Below, one piece after another: positions 1 through 7,760 of a stretch of 64,000 nt of DNA. Location of the stretch: positions 1 through 64,000 of the forward strand of contig JBAROV010000088.1 in the NCBI GenBank assembly GCA_049642465.1, read 5' to 3'. The number at the start of each line of letters is the position of its first letter. Within the stretch, counting starts at the first letter, position 1. The notes under the pieces were generated by a model that saw nothing but the letters and a program-made list of their open reading frames with translations, was not told the DNA's origin and searched no databases. A program made the translations under genes and the position numbers. This DNA is from CAWDPQ01 sp049642465 (GTDB lineage: Bacteria > Acidobacteriota > Vicinamibacteria > Vicinamibacterales > 2-12-FULL-66-21).

Positions 1-176
1 GGTAAGGAGATCAAGAGGTGTCCGCGTCACGCCCGGTCCGCTTTTGCATGACTCGGTCGAGAGAGCGGACCGGGCATGACGCGGACTTCTCCTAATCTCT
101 TGATCTCCTGTTATTCGCCTCCTGATCTTCTGATCTCCTGTTATTCCTCTCCTGGTCTCTTGAGCTCCTGTCAATC
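1..176. repeat. Inverted-repeat element, AGGAGATC octamer family
   Basis: Seen directly: a near-perfect 23-bp inverted repeat (20-42 against 64-86, one mismatch) that starts GTCCGCGTCA and encloses a 21-base loop. It is framed by a second inverted pair, AGGAGATCAAGAG at 5-17 and CTCTTGATCTCCT at 97-109. Tandem degenerate copies of the same word in the CTCCTGATCTCCTG sense continue to about 172. The element ends just before the stop codon of the adaptor gene at 179. The same octamer words recur at 41066-41370. No coding capacity is credible here. Confidence 0.8.
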
Positions 177-178
177 CC

Positions 179-1387
179 TCACCGTCGCGGACCCGAAGGT
201 ACCAGCGGATTGCCAGCGGTACTCCGCTGCACTGGCGCTGCATCCGCGGCCACGACCCGCGTCGCGACGCGCGCGCCTTCCCCGAGGGCACCGCTGACGA
301 CTTCGGTATACGTGCCGTCAGTTGCACCCGCCTTGATGGTGACGGGGATCAGCCGCCCCTCACCGTACGTCCACACAGCGGCGCCCTTCGGTCGTTCCGC
401 AGTCTCCGCACCCAGCGCACCGAGCACGTCATCAGACGGCTTGAATCGAAGCGCAGCATTCGGCACCCGCAGCACATCGTCGCGTCGGGCAATCTCGATC
501 GAGATGTTCGCAGTCATCCCTGGCTTGAGTGTCAGTTCGGGATTTGGCGCACTGATGATTGCCGCGTAGGTGACCACGTTCTGCTCGATGACCGGATTGA
601 GCCGGACCTGCTCGACGGTTCCCCTGAACGTCTGGTTTGGATACGCATCGACCGTGAACGTCACCGGCTGCCCGGAGGCAACGCGCCCGAGATCCGCTTC
701 GTCGATGTTCGCCTTGAGCTGCATCTGCCGGAGATCGGCCGCAATCACAAACAGCGTCGGTGCTTGAAGGCTTGCGGCAACCGTCTGGCCAACGTCCACG
801 TTGCGGGCAATGACGATGCCATCGATTGGAGAAGTGATGATGGTTTTGGCAAGGTTCACATCGGCCTGCGACAATGCGGCGCGCGCTTGCGTCACCTGCG
901 CGTCCGCCGAACGGACTTGCGCCTCGGCGAGACGCTGGTTGACGTCTGCGGCATCCAGGTCGCTTGCCGGGATAAGTTGCCGCTCCGCGAGTTCACGTGC
1001 GCGCGTCAGCTTGGCTGTCGCATCGTCCAGTGCCACCTTCAAGCGATCCCGATCGGCTTCCGCTCGCACGAGACTCGCGCGCGCCTGTTCGATCGCGCTC
1101 GCATACAGGGAGGGATCCAGGCGCGCAAGCTCCTGCCCCTTTCTGACGATCGAGTTGAAGTCGGCTGAAAGAGACCGAATGCTGCCCGACACCTGGCTGC
1201 CAACCTGAACGGTCGTGACGGCCTCGAGTGTCGCGGTCGCGGCGACGAGACTGACAATTGACCCGCGGCTCACCGGCTCTGCCGCAATGGTCGGCGCTGC
1301 CGCATCGCGAGTCCGGTAGTACGCGCCGGCGCTCAGCCCCATGAGGCTGACCAGCGCGACGGCCACCAAAGCCTTGTGCCTTTTCAT
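179..1387 (-). CDS. Efflux RND/ABC periplasmic adaptor (HlyD/MacA-like)
   Basis: A 402-residue membrane-fusion protein that would link an inner-membrane pump to an outer-membrane channel. Residues 1-22 form an N-terminal membrane anchor (MKRHK followed by a hydrophobic stretch). A lipoyl half-motif near residue 45, a long alanine/arginine coiled-coil hairpin (about 75-170), the second lipoyl half (SPIDGIVIARNVDVGQTV) and beta-barrel and membrane-proximal domains follow, which is the standard family order. The start at 1387 is preferred over an open extension to 1684, because that extension would overlap the divergent regulator and lacks a signal; AGAGGTG lies upstream of 1387. The pump gene itself would be to the left, outside the window. 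The divergent two-component genes suggest envelope-stress control. Confidence 0.9.
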   Translation of the reverse strand: MKRHKALVAVALVSLMGLSAGAYYRTRDAAAPTIAAEPVSRGSIVSLVAATATLEAVTTVQVGSQVSGSIRSLSADFNSIVRKGQELARLDPSLYASAIEQARASLVRAEADRDRLKVALDDATAKLTRARELAERQLIPASDLDAADVNQRLAEAQVRSADAQVTQARAALSQADVNLAKTIITSPIDGIVIARNVDVGQTVAASLQAPTLFVIAADLRQMQLKANIDEADLGRVASGQPVTFTVDAYPNQTFRGTVEQVRLNPVIEQNVVTYAAIISAPNPELTLKPGMTANISIEIARRDDVLRVPNAALRFKPSDDVLGALGAETAERPKGAAVWTYGEGRLIPVTIKAGATDGTYTEVVSGALGEGARVATRVVAADAAPVQRSTAGNPLVPSGPRR

Positions 1388-1402
1388 GTATTTGCTCACA
1401 CC

Positions 1403-1408
1403 TCTATA
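1403..1408 (-). promoter_or_regulatory. Possible -10 element of the adaptor gene
   Basis: On the minus strand TATAGA lies at 1408-1403, about 15 bases before the adaptor start codon region, and exactly 10 bases downstream of the direct-repeat block at 1419-1447. No recognisable -35 box is present at the expected spacing. That arrangement fits an activator-dependent promoter, but this is inference from spacing alone. Confidence 0.3.
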
Positions 1409-1418
1409 GACTGAATTC

Positions 1419-1447
1419 CTGTGGCGGCCCTGTGGCGGGAGTGTGAC
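1419..1447. promoter_or_regulatory. Direct-repeat operator resembling an OmpR/PhoB-type box
   Basis: Seen directly: CTGTGGC at 1419-1425, CTGTGGC at 1430-1436 and a degenerate GTGTGAC at 1441-1447, each 7 bases long and separated by 4 bases. An 11-base period of 7-base direct repeats is the known binding geometry of OmpR/PhoB-family regulators. The block lies in the 198-base space between the adaptor gene and its divergent OmpR-family regulator, so it is the natural candidate for that regulator's site. The orientation of the repeats faces the regulator gene, whereas the -10-like element lies on the adaptor side, so which gene is controlled is open. Confidence 0.5.
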
Positions 1448-1585
1448 AAAACGATGATGGCCGCCCGCCGTCGCTTCGCTTGGGCGCGGCTCGCCGTAGA
1501 CTTGGCAGAGGCGGCATGAACACGAGGGCGCGGATAGACTGGAACAGGTCGCGGGCGGCTGAATCGACCGCCGGCGGACTCCTGA

Positions 1586-2326
1586 ATGATGTCCAACGAG
1601 AGTGCTGAGCGAAGCCCAACCGCCCGTGTACTGGTCGTTGAAGACGACCCGCACATCCGCGAGCTCGTCGTGCTCCATCTGCAACTAGAGGGGCACACCG
1701 CCGTGGCGGTCGACGACGGGGCCAAGGCACTGGAGCTGGCCCGCGCTGAGCCGTTCGATCTGCTGATCCTGGACCTGATGTTGCCCGGTCTCGATGGCGT
1801 GACGCTCTGCCGCGCCGTGCGCCGCGAGTCCCGCAACACCGACGCGCCGATCCTGATGCTCACGGCCCGCCGCGAAGAAGCGGACAAGGTTCTGGGACTC
1901 GACAGCGGCGCCGACGATTACCTGACGAAACCGTTCGGCGTCCGCGAACTCGTGGCCAGGGTGCGAGCGCTGCTCCGCCGGCGTCGCAGCGCGGCAGGAC
2001 CGCATGCTCCAGCCGTCACAGCGGGTGCGCTGACGATCGATCCGGCGCGACGGCTGGCGCGCATGAACGGTCGTGACATCGAGCTCACGGCGCACGAATT
2101 CGATCTGCTGTATCTCCTCGCCACCAACCGCGGCATCGTGTTCAGCCGCCACTCGCTGATGCAGCGCGTGTGGGGAGACGATCTGCACGTTACCGAACGC
2201 AGCGTGGATTCGCTCGTTAAGCGGCTGCGGAAAAAGATCGAAGTGGATCAGTCGAATCCGACGTTCATCCTGACCGTTTGGGGGGCGGGGTATAAATTTG
2301 CTGACTTGTCAGTCGCTAGTCGCTAG
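1586..2326 (+). CDS. OmpR/PhoB-family DNA-binding response regulator
   Basis: A 246-residue two-component regulator. The receiver domain has the acidic pair E19/D20-D21, the phospho-acceptor D63 (ILDLMLPG), T93 and K115 (TKPFG). The C-terminal winged helix (about 140-240) ends in the usual VWGAGYKFA. The last residues, SVASR, and the stop codon come from the heptamer array that begins at 2308, so the native end of the gene was probably replaced when that array arrived. The cognate kinase is the gene starting at 2987, now separated by 660 bases. Phosphorylated protein probably controls the divergent adaptor gene through the repeat block at 1419-1447. Confidence 0.93.
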   Translation: MMSNESAERSPTARVLVVEDDPHIRELVVLHLQLEGHTAVAVDDGAKALELARAEPFDLLILDLMLPGLDGVTLCRAVRRESRNTDAPILMLTARREEADKVLGLDSGADDYLTKPFGVRELVARVRALLRRRRSAAGPHAPAVTAGALTIDPARRLARMNGRDIELTAHEFDLLYLLATNRGIVFSRHSLMQRVWGDDLHVTERSVDSLVKRLRKKIEVDQSNPTFILTVWGAGYKFADLSVASR

Positions 2327-2392
2327 TCGCTAGTCGGTCTGACGCTCGTCAGTCGTTAGTCGTCAGTCGTCAGTCGCCAGTAGGGAGTTGGG
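2308..2392. repeat. Left heptamer array of the four-helix-bundle cassette
   Basis: Tandem 7-base units of the form AGTCGCT. The first 28 bases (2308-2335) are the exact reverse complement of 2949-2976 on the other side of the small gene at 2425. Degenerate units (AGTCGTT, AGTCGTC, AGTCGCC) continue to about 2392, interrupted by a CTGACGCTCGTCAG head sequence. The array overlaps the last codons of the response regulator and supplies its stop codon. Confidence 0.85.
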
Positions 2393-2424
2393 TCGCTGGC
2401 ATCGGCTCTGCTGCTCTTGCCAGT

Positions 2425-2928
2425 ATGAAACTCGACAAGATTCAGGATTTCGAGGTGTGGAAGAAGGCAGACGCTTTCTCGGATGCAGTAACTGCAATCT
2501 TGACCAGACCTGCGTTCGGCAGAAATTGCAAACTCCTCGAGCAGATTGAGGATGCATTGGATTCGATTACCGCCAACATGAGCGAAGGGTTCGAACAGTC
2601 GACGGATCGCGGGTTTGCGAAATACCTGTTTACCGCCAAAGGCTCGACTGCCGAAACCTGCACGCGCCTGGCAAGGGCTTCCAGACGAGGATGTCTAAGC
2701 AAAGCCGAACTCCGAACGCTCGAAAAGCAGGCCGAGGAAATCGGTCGGATGCTCACAGGTCTCATCAAACACCTTATGAAGACACCCGACCGACGCCGAG
2801 GATTGGGCGCTCTGCTTAACGATGTGAGATTGACAGCCGAAAACACCGACTCCCGACTACACCCGCGAAGCGCTGACTCGCGACCAGCGACTGACAAGCG
2901 AAAGGGCCGACTCCCGACCACCGACTAG
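2425..2928 (+). CDS. Four-helix-bundle protein of the S23/IVP (Avd-like) family
   Basis: A 167-residue protein whose first 115 or so residues fit the 23S rRNA intervening-sequence protein family: an N-terminal DFEVWKKA motif, then ITANMSEGFEQ and a last helix with LTGLIKHLM. Known members are about 115-125 residues and form pentameric four-helix bundles related to the accessory protein Avd of diversity-generating retroelements; their cellular role is unclear. From about residue 139 the frame runs through the right heptamer array, giving a low-complexity Asp/Ser/Arg/Pro tail, and the array supplies the stop codon. No rRNA or reverse transcriptase gene is nearby, so this is a free-standing copy. 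Confidence 0.85.
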   Translation: MKLDKIQDFEVWKKADAFSDAVTAILTRPAFGRNCKLLEQIEDALDSITANMSEGFEQSTDRGFAKYLFTAKGSTAETCTRLARASRRGCLSKAELRTLEKQAEEIGRMLTGLIKHLMKTPDRRRGLGALLNDVRLTAENTDSRLHPRSADSRPATDKRKGRLPTTD

Positions 2929-2984
2929 CGACTGACAAGCGCAAGACGGACTAGCGACTAGCGACTAGCGACTGACGAGCGAAG
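2840..2984. repeat. Right heptamer array of the four-helix-bundle cassette
   Basis: Units of CGACTAG/GACTAGCG, the reverse complement of the left array. The perfect 28-base arm is 2949-2976. Degenerate units separated by TGACAAGCG spacers extend back to about 2840, inside the coding frame of the small protein. The array ends ten bases before the start codon of the histidine kinase and leaves that gene with no clear native ribosome-binding site. Confidence 0.85.
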
Positions 2985-2986
2985 AC

Positions 2987-4465
2987 ATGACAACGTGGTA
3001 TCGCAGCCTCTACTGGCGCATCGTCGTCGGGTTCGTCGCGCTGCTCGCGACCCTTCTCGTCGTCCAGACGATGCTGTTTCTCTGGCTGACGGGACGATTC
3101 GTGACTTCTCCACGGAGTCGCACGCCGCAGGAACTCGCGGACCATGTCGCTAGAGACGTATCCGACGCGCTCAGCGACAATCCTGACCTCGATCTCGGCG
3201 TCCACCTGCGAGAGCGGTTTGGCGACATCCGTCAACCGTTCGTGGTCATCATGCGGGATGGCCGGCGCGCCTCGAACCGTCCGGGCATGCTGCCTCGCGG
3301 ATTCCCCGGCGGCGGACCGGGTCGGGCGCGCGGACCGCGGCCGGAAGGATCGCCCGATGAGCGATCGCCGGAATCTGGCCAAGGACGACGCGGCAGCGGA
3401 CGAGGGGCTGGAAATCAGGTGTTCGCGCCTATCGTCGTCGGCGATGCCCAGGTCGGATTCGTGGCGGTGCCATCCAATCCGCCACCGATTCCGGTCCTGC
3501 TCGAGGAGCTGGGGCCGACGCTCACGTGGTCGGGGCTGGCGCTGCTTGGCGTCGGCGCTGTCGTGACGGCGATGTTGATCTTTCGCCCGGCGCAGAAACG
3601 ACTGCGATCGCTCGAACAGGCCGCGCGTGCCCTCGGCGAAGGTCGAACCGACGTGCGAGCCACCGAGACTGGCGGAGATGAAGTGGCCGCGCTGGCGCGC
3701 GCGTTCAATCGCATGGCCTCGGACCTCAACGCGAGGGCTGTGGCACTCGCCGCGTCGGACGAAGCCAGACGCCAGTTGCTCGCTGACGTCTCACACGAGT
3801 TGATGACTCCGCTGACAGCCATCCGCGGCTACGTTCAAACGCTCGCCATGCCCGGTTTGAACGCCGACGAAGCCTCACGGCGGCGATACCTCGATATCGT
3901 CGATGCCGAGACGTACAAGCTCGAAGCCATCATAGGAGACCTGCTGGATCTCGCCCGCCTCGAAGGCGGTGGCGGCAATCTGGTGATGGAATCCGTGCCC
4001 GTGCGTGACTTGTTTCAACAGGTCGTCGATCGCCACGGACCCTCCATCCAGAATCGTGGTGTCACGGTCAGCGTTTCGCTCGTTCCAGAGGATCTGCAGC
4101 TACGGGGTGACGCGCATCGACTGGAGCAGGCGCTGCAGAACATCGCGGCGAACGCCATCCGGCATACACCGGATGGCGGCCAGGTTGAATTGCGGGCCGA
4201 ACAGCGCGGCGACCGCATCCGCCTCGCCGTACGCGATACTGGACCTGGTATCCCCGAAGCGCATCTGCCGCACGTGTTCGACCGGTTCTACAAGGCGGAT
4301 CCTGCCCGGTCGCACGCGGGCAGCGGCCTGGGGTTGTCGATCGTCCGTGCCATCGTTCAGCGACACGGAGGAACGGTGTCCGCCCAGAACGCGCCGGAAG
4401 GCGGGGCAGTCTTCGAAATCCTGCTGCCGGTAAGCAACTCCCGCTCGCCGTCGTCTAACAACTAG
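2987..4465 (+). CDS. Membrane sensor histidine kinase
   Basis: A 492-residue kinase. It has an N-terminal membrane helix (about 10-35), a periplasmic segment with a Gly/Arg/Pro-rich stretch (about 105-145), and a second helix (about 178-198). A HAMP linker follows, then HisKA with the phospho-acceptor H270 in DVSHELMTPLT, and a HATPase domain with an N box (QNIAANAIRHT), DTGPGIP and a GSGLGLSIV G box. It should phosphorylate the regulator encoded at 1586. The 5' flank is made of the heptamer array, so its original coupling to the regulator gene has been lost. Confidence 0.93.
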   Translation: MTTWYRSLYWRIVVGFVALLATLLVVQTMLFLWLTGRFVTSPRSRTPQELADHVARDVSDALSDNPDLDLGVHLRERFGDIRQPFVVIMRDGRRASNRPGMLPRGFPGGGPGRARGPRPEGSPDERSPESGQGRRGSGRGAGNQVFAPIVVGDAQVGFVAVPSNPPPIPVLLEELGPTLTWSGLALLGVGAVVTAMLIFRPAQKRLRSLEQAARALGEGRTDVRATETGGDEVAALARAFNRMASDLNARAVALAASDEARRQLLADVSHELMTPLTAIRGYVQTLAMPGLNADEASRRRYLDIVDAETYKLEAIIGDLLDLARLEGGGGNLVMESVPVRDLFQQVVDRHGPSIQNRGVTVSVSLVPEDLQLRGDAHRLEQALQNIAANAIRHTPDGGQVELRAEQRGDRIRLAVRDTGPGIPEAHLPHVFDRFYKADPARSHAGSGLGLSIVRAIVQRHGGTVSAQNAPEGGAVFEILLPVSNSRSPSSNN

Positions 4466-4568
4466 TGGCGTGTGATGCCTGCTTCGTTCACGGCCGCTGT
4501 CGGCCGCTGTTCCACTGTTTACACTAGGGTGATTTGCCACTGATTCAGCCGTTACGGTCCACTACATA

Positions 4569-5897
4569 ATGCTTAAGGACTCGACCGCACGGAACCTCGA
4601 GCAAACCGAGGTTGGCAGCTATTTCGTCGCGAATTACCCACCGTTTTCGGTCTGGACCTCAGCGGCGGTCCCGGTCGGCCTCGAGGCGCTGAATCGGGAG
4701 CCGGCTCGCGTCCCGCTCGGGCTGTATCTTCACATCCCGTTCTGCCGGAAACGATGTCACTTTTGTTACTTCCGCGTCTACGTCAACAAGTCGGCACGCG
4801 AGGTCGAGGAGTACCTCGACGTGATTGCGCGCGAGTGGGAGCTTTATCTCAACACTCGCGCGGTTGCGGGACGCACCATCGACTTCGTCTACTTCGGCGG
4901 CGGGACGCCGTCGTTCCTCTCGACGCGGCAGCTGCAGTCGCTCGTCGGTCGTCTGACCGCGGTGACGCCGTGGACGCATGCCGAGGAAATCACTTTCGAA
5001 TGTGAACCGGGCACGCTGTCGGAAGCCAAGCTGTCAGCGATTCGTGAGATGGGAGTCTCGCGACTGAGTCTGGGGGTTGAGAACTTCGACGACCGGATCC
5101 TCGAGCTGAACGGCCGGGCGCACCGTTCGCCGGAGATTCATCGTGTCTATCGCACGGCGCGCAAACTCCGATTCCCGCAGATCAATATCGATCTCATCGC
5201 CGGCATGATGGGCGAGACCGATGAGAACTGGGCTGACTGCGTCCGCAAGACGCTCGAACTCCAGCCAGACAGCATCACCATCTACCAGATGGAGTTGCCG
5301 TACAACACAACCATCAGCGCAAACCTGCTCAAGGGGACCGGGCAGTTCAGCGAAACGGTGGCGCCATGGTCCACCAAACGTCGTTGGGTGGGTGAGGCAT
5401 TCGCAGCGCTCGAACGCGCCGGCTATCACATTGGCAGCGCCTACACCGCCGTGAAGGATCCTGCTCGTACGCGCTTCGTCTATCGCGATTACCTCTGGGA
5501 AGGGGCGGATCTCGTTGGCCTCGGCGTCGCGTCCTTTGGACATATCAACGGCGTGCATCTGCAGAACCTCGACACCTGGGAGACCTACTCGGCACAGATC
5601 GCGCGCAATGAATTGCCGCTCGGCCGTGGCTATCGGCCGTCGCCTGAAGAGCGGATGATCCGCGAGTTCGTGCTGCAGCTCAAACGCGGGTGGGTCCGTC
5701 CTGCGCACTTTCGCGAGAAGTACGGTGTCGACGTGCTCCAACGTTTCGCTCCGGCGTTGGCTTCCCTGGACGCTGACGGATGGCTCGCGCTCGCGACACC
5801 TGAACGAATCGCGTTGACGCGTGATGGTCTGCTGCGAGTGGACGTGCTCCTGCCGCGCTTCTTTCTCCCCGAACACACGGGCATTCGATACACGTGA
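4569..5897 (+). CDS. HemN/HemW-like radical SAM protein
   Basis: A 442-residue radical SAM enzyme. The [4Fe-4S] cluster cysteines are C59, C63 and C66 in the motif CRKRCHFCYF, followed by the SAM-binding FGGGTPS. The rest resembles the coproporphyrinogen III dehydrogenase superfamily, including its C-terminal winged region. Most such proteins outside true HemN are haem chaperones (HemW) or tailoring enzymes such as cyclopropanases and methyltransferases. Here the gene overlaps a halogenase-like flavoenzyme gene by four bases and is followed by a thioesterase, so a tailoring role is more likely than haem synthesis. That assignment is inference from context. Confidence 0.85.
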   Translation: MLKDSTARNLEQTEVGSYFVANYPPFSVWTSAAVPVGLEALNREPARVPLGLYLHIPFCRKRCHFCYFRVYVNKSAREVEEYLDVIAREWELYLNTRAVAGRTIDFVYFGGGTPSFLSTRQLQSLVGRLTAVTPWTHAEEITFECEPGTLSEAKLSAIREMGVSRLSLGVENFDDRILELNGRAHRSPEIHRVYRTARKLRFPQINIDLIAGMMGETDENWADCVRKTLELQPDSITIYQMELPYNTTISANLLKGTGQFSETVAPWSTKRRWVGEAFAALERAGYHIGSAYTAVKDPARTRFVYRDYLWEGADLVGLGVASFGHINGVHLQNLDTWETYSAQIARNELPLGRGYRPSPEERMIREFVLQLKRGWVRPAHFREKYGVDVLQRFAPALASLDADGWLALATPERIALTRDGLLRVDVLLPRFFLPEHTGIRYT

Positions 5898-7234
5898 TGG
5901 ATTCTCAACGTCCTGATTCAGACATTTCACCCGAGTACGATGTTGTCGTGATCGGCGGTGGACCCGCTGGGGCCACGGTATCCACAGTACTTGCGCAACA
6001 CGGCTGCCGCGTCGGCCTGTTCGAGCGGGAACGATTTCCTCGTTTCCACATCGGCGAATCGCTGATCCCCGAGACCTACTGGGTGCTCAAACGGCTCGAC
6101 ATGCTGCCGAAGATGCAGCGCAGCCACTTCGTCAAGAAGTACAGCGTTCAGTTCGTGAACGCGAGCGGCAAGCTGTCTGCGCCGTTCTACTTCTGGGACA
6201 ACAAGCCGCACGAGTGTTCTCAGACGTGGCAGGTGGTGCGCAGCGAATTCGATCAGCTGATGCTGGACAACGCGCGTGAGCACGGCGTGAATACTTTTGA
6301 AGGCGTCCACGTCGTCGAGATCCTGCACGAAGAAGAACGCGCGGTAGGCGTCACTATTCAACCAGCCGGCGGCAGTCGTCGTGAGGTGCGCGCGAAAGTT
6401 GTGGTGGACGCCAGCGGACAGGCGGCACTCGTCCAGAACCGCCGCGGGCTTCGTGTCTGGGATCCCGTGTTGAACAAAGGCGCGATCTGGACCTACTGGC
6501 AGGGCGCCTATCGCGACACCGGCCGCGACGAAGGGGCGACGATGGTCCTGCAGACCGCCGATCGACAGGGCTGGTTCTGGTACATCCCGCTGCACGACGA
6601 TATCGTGAGCGTTGGGGTCGTGGCCCCTTTCGATCATCTGTTCAAGGGACGCGCGGGTCACGAAGCCACCTACAACGAAGAGGTCGAGCAGTGCCCGGCG
6701 GTGAAGAAACGCATCGGCAACGCGCGCCGGGCAACCGGCTATTTTGCGACGCGTGACTATTCGTATCGATCGACCGAGGTCGCAGGCGACGGCTGGGTGC
6801 TGGTGGGCGACGCGTTCCAGTTTCTCGACCCGCTCTACTCCTCGGGCGTTCTGCTCGCCCTGAAGTCCGGCGAGCTGGCCGCGGATGCCATTGCCGAGGG
6901 CCTGAAAAATGGAGATACGACGAAGGCGCAACTCGGGGGCTGGGGCCACGACTTCAACCAAGGTGTGGATCGGATGCGCCGGCTCGTGTGCGAGTACTAC
7001 ACTGGCTTCAGCTTCGGCAACTTCGTTCGCCAGTACCCCAGCTTGCGCGGCACGATCACTGACCTCCTGATCGGTGATCTCTTCACGGATCGCGTGGATA
7101 AGGTGTGGACACCGATGGAGTCGCTGAATCCGCCCGGCAAACAGCCAATCCCGCCGTGGCATGCCGGCACCGCAGCAACCGCAGCCACCCACAAGGTCAA
7201 TACGCTCGTGTTGCCGGATGGCGTGAGGCCGTGA
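5894..7234 (+). CDS. FAD-dependent halogenase-like oxidoreductase
   Basis: A 446-residue flavoprotein. The FAD-binding GGGPAGA motif lies near residue 23, followed by FHIGESLIP, the WFWYIP sequence that matches the WxWxIP signature of flavin-dependent halogenases, and GDAFQFLDPLYSSGV of the second FAD motif. Relatives include tryptophan-halogenase-like and geranylgeranyl-reductase-like enzymes, so the reaction (halogenation, oxidation or reduction of a carrier-bound substrate) cannot be fixed from sequence. The start codon overlaps the end of the radical SAM gene, and the stop overlaps the GTG start of the thioesterase, so the three are translationally coupled. Confidence 0.85.
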   Translation: MMDSQRPDSDISPEYDVVVIGGGPAGATVSTVLAQHGCRVGLFERERFPRFHIGESLIPETYWVLKRLDMLPKMQRSHFVKKYSVQFVNASGKLSAPFYFWDNKPHECSQTWQVVRSEFDQLMLDNAREHGVNTFEGVHVVEILHEEERAVGVTIQPAGGSRREVRAKVVVDASGQAALVQNRRGLRVWDPVLNKGAIWTYWQGAYRDTGRDEGATMVLQTADRQGWFWYIPLHDDIVSVGVVAPFDHLFKGRAGHEATYNEEVEQCPAVKKRIGNARRATGYFATRDYSYRSTEVAGDGWVLVGDAFQFLDPLYSSGVLLALKSGELAADAIAEGLKNGDTTKAQLGGWGHDFNQGVDRMRRLVCEYYTGFSFGNFVRQYPSLRGTITDLLIGDLFTDRVDKVWTPMESLNPPGKQPIPPWHAGTAATAATHKVNTLVLPDGVRP

Positions 7235-7680
7235 AGGACGCCGAAGGTCCTCGGGCGCTCGCGCTCGCGCCTGGCTCGTTCCGCTATCGCCGCCAGGTGC
7301 AGTTCGCTGAAACCGATCTGGCCGGTATCGTTCATTTCAGCTGGTATCTCCGCTACATGGAAGAAGCGGAGCACGCTCTCTGGCGAGCGGCCGGCTTGAG
7401 CATCGTCGGAAATGATCTCCACTGGCCCCGGGTGACGGCGTATGCGGAATACAAGCGGCCGCTGCACTTCGAGGATGAAATAGAGGTCGAGGTGCGGGCG
7501 GGATTCGGGCGGACCCGTATTGAGTACGGATTTGAAATTCTCCGCGACACCGCGATCGTCGCAGTCGGAGCGATGACCAGCGTGTGCGCCAGGAGCGAAG
7601 GCAACGGACGACTGAAGACGATTGCCATACCCGCCGATGTGAAACTGCGGCTCGGCGCCGCGTTGGTTCACCGGAGCTGA
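7231..7680 (+). CDS. Acyl-CoA/carrier thioesterase, hotdog (4HBT) family
   Basis: A 149-residue protein with the single hotdog-domain pattern FAETDLAGIVHFSWYLRYMEEA; the Asp after Thr is the expected catalytic residue of 4-hydroxybenzoyl-CoA thioesterase-like enzymes. The GTG at 7231 is taken as the start because it overlaps the upstream stop in GTGA and gives the family's usual length; an ATG further upstream would lie inside the flavoenzyme gene. It is the last gene of the three-gene operon and would release an acyl group from CoA or a carrier protein. Confidence 0.85.
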   Translation: MKDAEGPRALALAPGSFRYRRQVQFAETDLAGIVHFSWYLRYMEEAEHALWRAAGLSIVGNDLHWPRVTAYAEYKRPLHFEDEIEVEVRAGFGRTRIEYGFEILRDTAIVAVGAMTSVCARSEGNGRLKTIAIPADVKLRLGAALVHRS

Positions 7681-7760
7681 CCTGCTTACTCCTGTCAATG
7701 GTGACAAAAGTAAGGCAGTCGGTCTCAAGAAACGGCTCGCAGCCTTCGAGCGTATCCTCA

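Larger units (their letters stand above)
2308..2976 (+). mobile_element. Putative mobile cassette: S23/IVP-like gene between inverted heptamer arrays
   Basis: The segment has perfect 28-bp inverted ends built of AGTCGCT units, one internal gene (2425-2928) and nothing else. It sits exactly between a response regulator and its histidine kinase, a gene pair that is normally adjacent or overlapping. Solo arrays of the same unit occur at 19862, 36446 and 46444. The inverted ends, the interrupted gene pair and the dispersed solo copies together argue for mobility. No transposase is encoded, and no target-site duplication is obvious because both borders lie inside repeats. Calling it mobile is inference. 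Confidence 0.5.

Noticed and set aside
1388..1684. An N-terminal extension of the adaptor protein
   Set aside because: It overlaps the response regulator gene and lacks a signal or homology; the membrane anchor and ribosome-binding site are at 1387.
2425..2928. 23S rRNA intervening sequence
   Set aside because: The gene belongs to that protein family, but there is no rRNA sequence on either side.
2308..2976. CRISPR array
   Set aside because: Units are 7 bases long with no unique spacers, and the arms are inverted. No cas genes are present.
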